This document shows positions 7,373 to 13,754 of a stretch of 13,754 nucleotides of DNA, one piece after another. Each line of letters starts with the position of its first letter. The stretch's first letter is position 1. This DNA is from Chryseobacterium sp. (GTDB taxonomy: Bacteria; Bacteroidota; Bacteroidia; Flavobacteriales; Weeksellaceae). The DNA is taken from the NCBI GenBank assembly GCA_003852805.1, contig RDDY01000036.1, forward strand, positions 1 to 13,754. Direction: 5' to 3'. The translations under genes and the position numbers were made by a program. The notes below the pieces were generated by a model. It saw only the letters and a program-made list of their open reading frames with translations, was not told the origin of the DNA and searched no databases.

Positions 7373-8568
7373 AGATTTTACATTGTGCTTTAGCTGCATT
7401 CTATATCGATAATTATGGTTATCAAGAGAATATACTGCCTAAAATACATAAACTGCAAGGCCATACTGTTAAAATTGTAGCGTCAACAGAAACTTTTATC
7501 AACAATGGCAAATTAGGCTACATCGAAGCTGGCAGCTATATAAATGAACACGGAATCGAAGTAACGCGCATACCCTACACATCCTTTTTGCCACACTTCG
7601 CTGCAATTAAATTACGATCTTATGATAACCTCTATAAAGAACTGGTCGATTTTAAGCCGGATTTGATTTTTTTGCACGACGTGCAATTTCTCGACGCGTT
7701 TGTGATTGCAAAGTACTTGCGAAAAAACCCATCAGTACGTCTTGTCGCAGATGGACATGCAGACTATATAAACAGTGCACGCAACTGGTTTAGTCTGGAA
7801 ATTCTGCACAAAATTATATATAGGCGTTGTGTCAAAGCCTTGCTGCCTTTTACAGAAGTTTTCTATGGTACCTTACCGGCGCGCATGGTGTTTTTTAACG
7901 AGGTTTATCAGATCCCTGAGGAAAAAATAAGATTTCTACCGATGGGTGCAGATGACAGCGTTTTCGATCGCGCGAATTCTGTTGACATTCGCCGAAGAAT
8001 GCGTGGCGAGCTAAGGCTTCAAGACGACGATTTTGTTGTCATCACCGGTGGGAAAATAGACAAGAACAAAAAAATAGACGAACTGATTTCTTCGGTTAAG
8101 CGGATGAGGGATCCAAAATTAAAATTGATAATTTTCGGTTCCATTGCTGATGACAGCTGCTTAAATGAGAATGATCTCCACGATAAAAGAATACAATTCA
8201 TAGGCTGGCAAAACGCGGACCGTATTTATGATTTGTTACTAATGAGTGATCTCGGTGTATTTCCCGGTACTCATTCCGTACTGTGGGAGCAGACAGTGGG
8301 CGTTGGCCTCCCAGCACTATTCCGGTCTTGGGAAGGAATGTATCATGTTGATGTCGGAGGTAACTGTCTCTTTCTCCAAGGTGGTACTGAGATGGAAATT
8401 ACCGACGCACTGACTAAAATTCTTACCGATAGAGAATTTTACGAAAAGATGAAAGACGCTGCACAAACAGCAGGTGTTACGCAGTTTAGTTACTCCCAGA
8501 TTGCAAGAAGATCTCTAAACTTAATGGGAACCGATAGGGTTTCAGAAGCGGTTTTTTGCGATGATTAA
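7369..8568 (+). CDS. Glycosyltransferase, GT4-like (GT-B fold)
   Basis: A 399-residue cytoplasmic enzyme of the usual GT4 length. The N-terminal Rossmann-like half (residues 1-180) begins MKILHCALAAFY. The C-terminal donor-binding half has GGKIDKNKKIDELI (227-240), the position where GT4 enzymes place their G-K/R-x4-K segment. It also has FPGTHSVLWEQTVGVGLP (298-315), which takes the place of the E-x7-E region; the first glutamate is E307 and the usual second one is not obvious, so the motif is degenerate. It presumably adds one sugar to the undecaprenyl-linked repeat unit; donor and linkage cannot be read from sequence. It is the only glycosyltransferase in the window, so others must lie outside. 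It overlaps the acetyltransferase gene by 4 nt. Confidence 0.82.
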   Translation: MKILHCALAAFYIDNYGYQENILPKIHKLQGHTVKIVASTETFINNGKLGYIEAGSYINEHGIEVTRIPYTSFLPHFAAIKLRSYDNLYKELVDFKPDLIFLHDVQFLDAFVIAKYLRKNPSVRLVADGHADYINSARNWFSLEILHKIIYRRCVKALLPFTEVFYGTLPARMVFFNEVYQIPEEKIRFLPMGADDSVFDRANSVDIRRRMRGELRLQDDDFVVITGGKIDKNKKIDELISSVKRMRDPKLKLIIFGSIADDSCLNENDLHDKRIQFIGWQNADRIYDLLLMSDLGVFPGTHSVLWEQTVGVGLPALFRSWEGMYHVDVGGNCLFLQGGTEMEITDALTKILTDREFYEKMKDAAQTAGVTQFSYSQIARRSLNLMGTDRVSEAVFCDD

Positions 8569-8618
8569 AGTTCCAAAAAACATGTTAAATTGTAACGGCG
8601 TTTGTTATAGTCTTCGGT

Positions 8619-9599
8619 ATGCTTATTTATAATTACAAAACCGTCCTTTTTCTGATATTCGCTCTCTTCCTGCAAAGTGCTTGTAGTGGTACCGGCTCAC
8701 AAAGTTTCGTTTCCGGCACTGCACCGATGCCCGCATCATCTGCAAGCCGCATAAATAAGCAATTGAATCATTTGGAAATCTTGCTTCTAACAGATGCGGA
8801 AAGTGAGAACATCAGGCGCTTTACACAGGATAATTCCGTTCAGTTGATTGGCTTCGTCAACGATGCTCAGTTCATGCGGCAGGACCGATTATTTTCCATC
8901 GACCGGGCCGGGCTGGACGCCGAACTGCAAAGAGCTTATCCGGACAAAAACGCAGTCGGCACAGCCTACATAGACTTGGAGGCTCCCTACTTGGATTGGC
9001 TCATGCATGCCGATGTCAACTCGGCAGAATTCAAAAAAAGCAAGCAACTCTTCCTCGATGTTCTTTCTTACGTTAAGCGGGAGCGCCCCAACGTAAAGTG
9101 GGGCTATTACGCAATCCCGTTCACTGACTATTGGAACAGAAAGCCGAGCTTCTACGCCGGCAATAACCGCATAGCGGAAATTATTCGTGCAAGCGACGTG
9201 CTGTTCCCGTCCATTTATATATTCTACAATTATCTGAGTTTCAAGAGGGAAAATGAGAGTTACATCCGCGACAATACACGCGAATCCATAAAAACAGCCC
9301 TGAAGTACGGTAAACCTGTCTACCCGATGGTCATGACGCGTTATCATCCGTCCAATGCAAAGGTGGGCGATAAATCCATCGCCTTTGATGATTTTGATTT
9401 TTATGTGAAAACCATTGCCGCGGAAACCGTGGCAGGCAAAAGGGTGGACGGAATTGCTTTATGGAACGCCGACGGCTATTTTTACACAACTAAACTGGAG
9501 GCCGTACGGTCCGATGTAGAAAGATCGGGTCTTCCTTTTCAAAGGTTCTATGATGCTTACTTGGAGACGTATCTGAAAATTCTTTTGAAATATAAATAG
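8619..9599 (+). CDS. Predicted lipoprotein with hyaluronidase (GH56)-like domain
   Basis: 326 residues. The N-terminus is a hydrophobic signal (residues 8-18) ending in LQSAC, so lipidation at C22 is likely, although Gln at -3 is not ideal. The residues after C22 (SGTGSQ) lack the acidic surface-export signal of Bacteroidota lipoproteins, which favours the periplasm. The rest resembles GH56 hyaluronidases: IDLE (118-121) matches the catalytic D-x-E (D119, E121), WGYY (161-164), LFPSIYI (195-201) and GIALW (278-282) fall in the family order. C22 is the only cysteine, so the disulphides of animal enzymes are absent. GH56 enzymes cleave next to HexNAc in HexNAc-uronate polymers. A role in trimming or turnover of the cluster's polymer is an inference. 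The call rests on remembered motif order; another TIM-barrel hydrolase family remains possible. GC content is near that of the flanks, unlike the preceding genes. Confidence 0.62.
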   Translation: MLIYNYKTVLFLIFALFLQSACSGTGSQSFVSGTAPMPASSASRINKQLNHLEILLLTDAESENIRRFTQDNSVQLIGFVNDAQFMRQDRLFSIDRAGLDAELQRAYPDKNAVGTAYIDLEAPYLDWLMHADVNSAEFKKSKQLFLDVLSYVKRERPNVKWGYYAIPFTDYWNRKPSFYAGNNRIAEIIRASDVLFPSIYIFYNYLSFKRENESYIRDNTRESIKTALKYGKPVYPMVMTRYHPSNAKVGDKSIAFDDFDFYVKTIAAETVAGKRVDGIALWNADGYFYTTKLEAVRSDVERSGLPFQRFYDAYLETYLKILLKYK

Positions 9600-9659
9600 A
9601 AAATTCGCAAATAAACTTTCGACAAGAGCGTTCTAAAAAAATAGCGAAACCAAAGAACA

Positions 9660-10799
9660 ATGAACGGAACAACACGTACCATCTGCACCAATTGTGTCAT
9701 GGACACCACAGACCCCAACATCAAGTTCGACGAAAACGGCGTCTGCGAAAGGTGCAACCAATACTACACAGACATCCTGCCGATGTGGAACAAAGGCTTG
9801 GGCCATGAGCAAGAACTGCGAACAACGGTAGAGAAAATAAAAGCCGCGGGAAAAGGCAAGCCTTACGATTGTCTGCTGGGTTTCAGCGGTGGCTTTGACA
9901 GTTCCTATATGCTGCACTTTGCGGTAAAAGAGCTGGGCCTGCGGCCGCTGGTTTTCCACGTAGATGCCGGTTGGAATACGAAACTGGCAAGCGAGAACAT
10001 CCGTAAAATGGTGGATAAGTTGGGCGTTGAACTTCGCATAGAGACCATCTCTTGGGAGGAGGTGCGCGACATGCAACTGGCGTTTTTCAAATCCGGAGTG
10101 CCTCACTTGGATATTCCCCAAGACCACGCTTTCGTAGCCGTTTTGGATAATTTCGCAAGGAAATACGGAATCAAATACATCTTGAACGGGGGGAACATCT
10201 CTACCGAAGTAATCGTAAACCCGAACTCCTGGTCGTATTGGGGCACCGACTTGAAGCATATCAAGGATGTACTGCGGCGTTTCGGTACGGTGGAATACAA
10301 AACCTATCCGTTTACCAACATCCTGCGCCGCAAGATCTATATGCCCTACGTGAAAGGCGTCAAAATAGTCAAATTGCTCAACCTGATTCCGTACGTAAAG
10401 AAAGAGGCAGAGCAGCTGTTGAAAGACGAATACGGCTGGACTTCCTACCCGCAAAAACATTTTGAATCCATCGCCACCAAGTTTATCGAGGGCTACTGGC
10501 TGCCCGAAAGATTTGGCTACGATGTGCGCAAACCCCAGTTCTCCAGCTTGATCCTTACCGAACAGATGACAAGGGAAGAAGCTTTGGAACGGCTTGAACA
10601 AAAACCTTTGACCGACGAAGAGGCCCGTGAGCTTTTCAGCTTGGTGGCAGAGAAACTTAGCATCTCGGAAGAGGAACTACACTCGTACCTGATGATGCCC
10701 ATGAAGAGATATACGGATTACAAGAACCGCGAATATATGTACGATCTGGGCGCCAAGGCAATGTATCGATTGAAGTTGGACAAACTGATTAGAAAGTAA
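9660..10799 (+). CDS. wbpG: N-acetyl sugar amidotransferase (WbpG/PseA type)
   Basis: A 379-residue ATP-pyrophosphatase (PP-loop) enzyme. Two CxxC pairs (C9/C12 and C29/C32) form a likely zinc site, and the PP-loop SGGFDSS is at residues 76-82. NGGNISTEVIVNP and the WGTDLKHIKD stretch further along are typical of the N-acetyl sugar amidotransferase family. In Pseudomonas aeruginosa, WbpG with HisH2/HisF2 converts a 3-acetamido group of a diacetamido-mannuronic acid into 3-acetamidino. The WbpB/WbpD genes upstream would supply such a 3-N-acetyl sugar. The ammonia-supplying HisH/HisF homologues are not in the window. A PseA/LegG-like role on a nonulosonic acid is less likely because no such genes are nearby. 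The stop is followed after 3 nt by the fnlA start. Confidence 0.88.
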   Translation: MNGTTRTICTNCVMDTTDPNIKFDENGVCERCNQYYTDILPMWNKGLGHEQELRTTVEKIKAAGKGKPYDCLLGFSGGFDSSYMLHFAVKELGLRPLVFHVDAGWNTKLASENIRKMVDKLGVELRIETISWEEVRDMQLAFFKSGVPHLDIPQDHAFVAVLDNFARKYGIKYILNGGNISTEVIVNPNSWSYWGTDLKHIKDVLRRFGTVEYKTYPFTNILRRKIYMPYVKGVKIVKLLNLIPYVKKEAEQLLKDEYGWTSYPQKHFESIATKFIEGYWLPERFGYDVRKPQFSSLILTEQMTREEALERLEQKPLTDEEARELFSLVAEKLSISEEELHSYLMMPMKRYTDYKNREYMYDLGAKAMYRLKLDKLIRK

Positions 10800-10802
10800 A
10801 CA

Positions 10803-11840
10803 ATGCCTTCGATAAAAAATAAAACCCTTTTGATCACCGGCGGTACGGGATCTTTCGGAACCGCCGTGCTCAACCGTTTTCTGCATACAGACCATTTTTC
10901 GGAAATCCGCATCTTTTCACGAGACGAAAAGAAGCAGGACGACATGCGGAACCGGTACAAAAACGATAAGATAAAATACTACATCGGCGACGTGCGCGAT
11001 TACAGCAGCGTAGAACCGGCCACCCGCGGTGTAGATTACATTTTCCACGCCGCTGCGCTGAAACAGGTGCCGTCTTGCGAGTTTTTCCCGATGCAGGCGG
11101 TGAAAACCAACGTGGAAGGCACTCAGAACGTTATCCGAGCGGCTTCATCAAACAAGGTGCGGAAAGTGATCTGTCTTTCGACCGACAAAGCAGCCTATCC
11201 CATCAACGCCATGGGGATCTCCAAGGCCATGATGGAAAAGGTAGCCGTGGCCGAGGCGCGCAATCAGACCGAAACCGTGGTGTGCCTGACGCGCTACGGC
11301 AATGTAATGGCTTCTCGCGGTTCGGTGATCCCGTTGTTTCTGAGCCAAATCCAAAAAGGCGAGGCGATCACGGTGACCGACCCCAAGATGTCGCGCTTCT
11401 TCATGTCGCTGGAAGACGCTGTCGATTTGGTGCTCTTCGCTTTTGAAAACGCCAATCCCGGCGACCTGTTCGTGAACAAAGCGCCTGCGGGCAGCATCGG
11501 CGATCTGGCACAAGCACTGATCGAGCTGACAGGAAAAGAGGTGCCGATCAAAATCATAGGCACGCGCCACGGAGAAAAACTCTACGAAACCCTGTGTACG
11601 CGCGAGGAAATGCTGAAAGCGGAAGACATGGGGGATTTCTACCGCATCCCCGCAGACAACCGTGACCTGAATTACGCCAAGTATTTTTCCGAAGGCGATC
11701 GGGACATCTCAAAGGTGCAGGATTACCATTCGCACAACGCTCACCAAGAAGACGTCAACGGCTTGAAGAAACTGATCTCGGGTCTGCCATTGATCCGCCG
11801 AGAAATTTTTGGAGAGCAAATAGACTACTGCGCAGAATAA
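10803..11840 (+). CDS. fnlA: UDP-N-acetylglucosamine 4,6-dehydratase/5-epimerase (FnlA/CapE)
   Basis: 345 residues, the normal length for the extended-SDR FnlA/CapE/WbjB enzymes. The NAD(P)-binding GGTGSFG is at 13-19, and HAAALKQVPSCE (82-93) is conserved in the family. The usual YxxxK is replaced by MGISK (M137 to K141), as known for inverting dehydratases of this group. RYGNVMASRGSVIP follows, and the C-terminal GEKLYETL is typical. It converts UDP-GlcNAc to the UDP-2-acetamido-2,6-dideoxy-L-arabino-4-hexulose intermediate, the first step to UDP-L-FucNAc. PseB/FlaA1 is the alternative, but the later CapF homologue settles the pathway. It lies 3 nt after wbpG, so it is cotranscribed with it, and a repeat-rich gap follows. 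Confidence 0.93.
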   Translation: MPSIKNKTLLITGGTGSFGTAVLNRFLHTDHFSEIRIFSRDEKKQDDMRNRYKNDKIKYYIGDVRDYSSVEPATRGVDYIFHAAALKQVPSCEFFPMQAVKTNVEGTQNVIRAASSNKVRKVICLSTDKAAYPINAMGISKAMMEKVAVAEARNQTETVVCLTRYGNVMASRGSVIPLFLSQIQKGEAITVTDPKMSRFFMSLEDAVDLVLFAFENANPGDLFVNKAPAGSIGDLAQALIELTGKEVPIKIIGTRHGEKLYETLCTREEMLKAEDMGDFYRIPADNRDLNYAKYFSEGDRDISKVQDYHSHNAHQEDVNGLKKLISGLPLIRREIFGEQIDYCAE

Positions 11841-11862
11841 AACATCCTTTCTCAAAACAACC

Positions 11863-12247
11863 CCTTCTCTCTTGGAGAGGGCAGGGGTAAGGACAATAAA
11901 ACAACCGCATAATTAAGCAACAAGATCCTTTATCATTTATAGTTTATCGTCCCTCACCGTTCACACTTCCACAAACAGCTCCCTCTCCTTTGGAGAGGAT
12001 CTGGGTAAGGATATAAAAACAGCCCATTGTTAAGCAAACAAAATCCTTTGTCATTTATAGTTTATCGTCCCTCACCGTTCACACTTCCACAAACAGCTCC
12101 CTCTCCTTTGGAGAGGATCTGGGTAAGGATATAAAAACAGCCCATTGTTAAGCAAACAAAATCCTTTGTCATTTATAGTTTATCGTCCCTCACCGTTCAC
12201 ACTTCCACAAACAGCTCCCTCTCCTTTGGAGAGGGCAGGGGTGAGGA
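11863..12247. repeat. 118-bp tandem repeat array (3.3 copies)
   Basis: Units start at 11863, 11981, 12099 and 12217, exactly 118 bp apart. The units at 11981 and 12099 are identical as read. The first differs in its first half but matches through the second half (TTTATAGTTTATCGTCCCTC onward), and the last copy stops after about 31 bp. Each unit opens with a CCTCTCC/GGAGAGG hairpin. The first and last copies continue GAGAGGGCAGGGGT while the middle two read GAGAGGATCTGGGT. The unit is not a multiple of three and contains no long ORF. The array fills most of the 483-nt gap between fnlA and the cupin gene; bases 12248-12323 beyond it hold no gene, only a TGTTTAAACA palindrome at 12291-12300. Confidence 0.95.
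12217..12235. repeat. Perfect CCCTCTCC-TTT-GGAGAGGG hairpin ending the array
   Basis: Arms 12217-12224 and 12228-12235 are perfect 8-bp complements around TTT. The two internal copies (11981 and 12099) form a 7-bp version. There is no downstream T-run on either strand, so this is not a standard intrinsic terminator. I regard it as a dispersed REP-like intergenic hairpin of the type found in Bacteroidota genomes. Confidence 0.7.
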
Positions 12248-12323
12248 AAATCACAGTTCCGTGGCCTCTGCGCCGTTCTCCGTTTCGCTGTGTTTAAACA
12301 GAAAATAATTTATCTGCACAAAA

Positions 12324-12761
12324 ATGACCGAAAAAGCTCAGCTGATCTCCGGCAACCGTCATTCCGATGGGCGAGGCAATATCCTGTTCAACAATGATTT
12401 CGACGCCACGGCTATCAAACGCGTTTACACCATTGAAAATGCCGAAGTCGGTACGCCGCGCGGATGGCAGGGTCACAAAATCGAACAGCGCTGGTTCGCA
12501 GCCGTATCCGGCAGCTTTAATATCGAAATCATCGAAATTGACGATTTCGATAAACCCGCAATCGACCTCCCGCGGCAGCTTTACGAGTTGAGCGGCAGTG
12601 CACTGGATATTCTGCATGTGCCCGGGGGTCACATAACCCTGATTACGGCCTTGGAAGAAAACAGTAAATTGCTGGTCATGGCGGATTATGCCGTCGGTGA
12701 AATTGCTGATGAATATCGGTTTCCGGTGGATTACTTTGTGCGAAGAGTAGCAATCCGTTAG
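12324..12761 (+). CDS. WxcM-like cupin (sugar epimerase/ketoisomerase family)
   Basis: A 145-residue single-domain cupin, the length of FdtA/QdtA-type 3,4-ketoisomerases and WxcM-like domains. The RmlC-like opening HSDGRGNILFNNDF lies at residues 13-26. The diagnostic segment is RGWQGHKIEQRWF (46-58), followed by AVSGSFNIEI, and HVPGGH is at 98-103. FdtA-type enzymes carry RGxHxH with two active-site histidines; here the first position is Gln49 and only His51 is kept, so the usual isomerase chemistry may be changed or lost. Position between fnlA and fnlB suggests a role linked to UDP-L-FucNAc synthesis or its intermediates. The substrate is unknown. The ATG follows CACAAAA, with no Shine-Dalgarno sequence. 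Confidence 0.8.
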   Translation: MTEKAQLISGNRHSDGRGNILFNNDFDATAIKRVYTIENAEVGTPRGWQGHKIEQRWFAAVSGSFNIEIIEIDDFDKPAIDLPRQLYELSGSALDILHVPGGHITLITALEENSKLLVMADYAVGEIADEYRFPVDYFVRRVAIR

Positions 12762-12913
12762 CAGTAATTATTATTGTGTAACTGCTTTACAACGAGTGAT
12801 TCTCACGGTATTGCACAACAGATTGAAACAACAGGAAAACTACTGAGTGGACTCATCCGATACCTAAAACAAAAAACCTAAAACTTCCCCTCTCCGATCA
12901 CCGATTCACGAGT

Positions 12914-12950
12914 CACCAACCACCATACACCAACCACCAACCACCATGCA
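12914..12950 (+). repeat. Direct repeat CACCAACCACCAT(A/G)CA over the fnlB start
   Basis: The 16-mers at 12914-12929 and 12935-12950 differ at one base and are offset by 21 nt. The second copy contains the fnlB ATG. Just upstream, CCCTCTCC at 12888-12895 and TCACCGATTCACG at 12898-12910 recall pieces of the 118-bp array (CCCTCTCC and TCACCGTTCAC), so this 184-nt gap seems to hold degenerate relatives of the same intergenic sequence. Confidence 0.7.
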
Positions 12951-13754
12951 AAAAATAGGAATCACCGGCCAAGACGGTTTCGTAGGTAAACACCTTTATA
13001 ATACTTTGGGGCTTTTTCCCGAAGAATTCGAGCGAATTGAATTTAAGCGAGAGTACTTCGATAATGACGAGCAGCTCGATGATTTTGTAAATCGCTGCGA
13101 CGCCATCGTACATCTGGCCGCCATGAACCGACACGAGTCTGAGGAGGTCATCTATAAAACCAACGTGATGTTGGCGCAGAAGCTGGCCGATTCGCTCAGC
13201 CGCACGGGGTCCAAAGTCCACGTATTGTTTTCGTCGTCGTCCCAAGAAGAGCGCGACAACCTGTACGGCCGTTCAAAGAAAGAAGGCCGCGAAATCTTGG
13301 CAGCGCAGACCCTCCGGAACGGCGGCAATTTTACGGGCCTGATCATCCCCAATGTATTCGGGCCTTTCGGACGACCGAACTACAATTCGTTCATCGCAAC
13401 TTTCTGCTACAAGCTGACCCACGGCGAACAGCCTGAAATCCAAACCGACGGCGAAGTGAAGTTGATCTACGTGGGAGAACTGGTGGAAGAAATCATCGGC
13501 CGCATACGCCGTAATGTCACCGAGAAAGAGTTTCGTGTAGCGCACACTTCCGTTCACAAAGTCGCCGAAGTATTCGCAAAGCTCAACCGTTTCAGAGAAG
13601 AGTATTTTGAGAAAGGCGAAATCCCCGCATTGCAGACGGTGTTCGATCGGCAGTTGTTCAACACTTTCCGTTCGTACATAGACCACGCCTCACATTTCCC
13701 GGTGAAGCTTACCAAGCATACCGATCCGCGCGGTGCCTTTGTGGAGGTGATCCG
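12946..13754 (+). CDS. fnlB: UDP-2-acetamido-2,6-dideoxy-hexulose reductase/epimerase FnlB/CapF (truncated by window)
   Basis: 269 codons are visible of a protein that is normally about 370 residues; the gene runs off the right edge. The N-terminal SDR domain has the nucleotide-binding GQDGFVG (8-14), HLAAMNRH (56-63) and the catalytic YGRSK (Y107, K111). PNVFGPFGRPNYNSF follows, and at the very end KHTDPRG marks the start of the C-terminal cupin domain. In CapF the cupin domain epimerises C3 and the SDR domain reduces the 4-keto group, giving UDP-6-deoxy-L-TalNAc, which a CapG/FnlC 2-epimerase turns into UDP-L-FucNAc. That third enzyme is expected just beyond the window. The start codon lies inside a short direct repeat with no Shine-Dalgarno sequence. 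Confidence 0.93.
   Translation, partial: MQKIGITGQDGFVGKHLYNTLGLFPEEFERIEFKREYFDNDEQLDDFVNRCDAIVHLAAMNRHESEEVIYKTNVMLAQKLADSLSRTGSKVHVLFSSSSQEERDNLYGRSKKEGREILAAQTLRNGGNFTGLIIPNVFGPFGRPNYNSFIATFCYKLTHGEQPEIQTDGEVKLIYVGELVEEIIGRIRRNVTEKEFRVAHTSVHKVAEVFAKLNRFREEYFEKGEIPALQTVFDRQLFNTFRSYIDHASHFPVKLTKHTDPRGAFVEVI

Larger units (their letters stand above)
4090..8568 (+). other. AT-rich cassette (wzx, wzy, acetyltransferase, glycosyltransferase)
   Basis: Hand counts in 60-base samples give 19/60 G+C at 4501-4560, 20/60 at 5401-5460 and 18/60 at 7441-7500. Outside, counts are 38/60 at 1081-1140, 31/60 at 9061-9120 and 34/60 at 11341-11400. One sample near the left end of the cassette (4201-4260, 31/60) is not low, so the left boundary is gradual. 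The four genes inside are the classes that normally differ between serotypes. Low-GC wzx/wzy cassettes between more ordinary sugar-nucleotide genes are common in polysaccharide loci and suggest exchange by recombination. No insertion sequence or attachment repeat was seen at the ends. Confidence 0.6.

Noticed and set aside
9633..10601. Antisense open frame (322 codons) opposite wbpG
   Set aside because: wbpG has an intact PP-loop and zinc-site cysteines; the antisense frame has no motif and runs across the intergenic region.
11863..12247. Repeat array as a CRISPR array
   Set aside because: The 118-bp units are identical along their whole length where they repeat, so there are no unique spacers between short repeats, and no cas gene is present.

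Overview
All genes lie on the + strand and form part of a surface-polysaccharide (O-antigen or capsule) biosynthesis locus, most likely from a member of the Bacteroidota. The lineage call is an inference. Start codons mostly lack purine-rich Shine-Dalgarno sequences and sit after A-rich stretches. One good match to the TAnnTTTG promoter box typical of that phylum is present. An intergenic repeat array is built on a CCCTCTCC/GGAGAGGG hairpin, a kind of intergenic sequence I associate from memory with Bacteroidota genomes. No ribosomal or tRNA gene is available to narrow the lineage.

Layout. (1) 2-3631, GC-richer: the 3' end of a WbpO/TviB-type UDP-HexNAc 6-dehydrogenase, an L-2-hydroxyglutarate oxidase (LhgO), a WbpD-type N-acetyltransferase and a WbpB-type sugar 3-dehydrogenase. 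These point to a UDP-2,3-diacetamido-2,3-dideoxy-hexuronic acid; the WbpE-type aminotransferase is not in the window. (2) 3632-4089: a noncoding gap with a candidate promoter. (3) 4090-8568, AT-richer: Wzx flippase, Wzy polymerase, a CatB-like O-acetyltransferase and a GT4-type glycosyltransferase. This looks like an exchangeable, serotype-determining cassette. (4) 8619-9599: a predicted lipoprotein with a hyaluronidase (GH56)-like domain. (5) 9660-10799: a WbpG-type N-acetyl sugar amidotransferase, which could convert a 3-acetamido into a 3-acetamidino group; its HisH/HisF-type ammonia-supplying partners are not in the window. (6) 10803-13754: the UDP-L-FucNAc branch, with FnlA/CapE, a 118-bp tandem repeat array, a WxcM-like cupin, and FnlB/CapF running off the right edge.

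How it fits together. One sugar-nucleotide branch makes an amino-uronic acid, optionally amidinated, and another makes UDP-L-FucNAc or its precursor. A glycosyltransferase and an O-acetyltransferase build or decorate the repeat unit, Wzx flips it and Wzy polymerises it. The most interesting points are the placement of LhgO beside WbpB, which suggests a closed 2-oxoglutarate/2-hydroxyglutarate redox loop driving the 3-oxidation; the GH56-like lipoprotein inside the cluster; and the perfectly periodic 118-bp repeat array separating the L-FucNAc genes.
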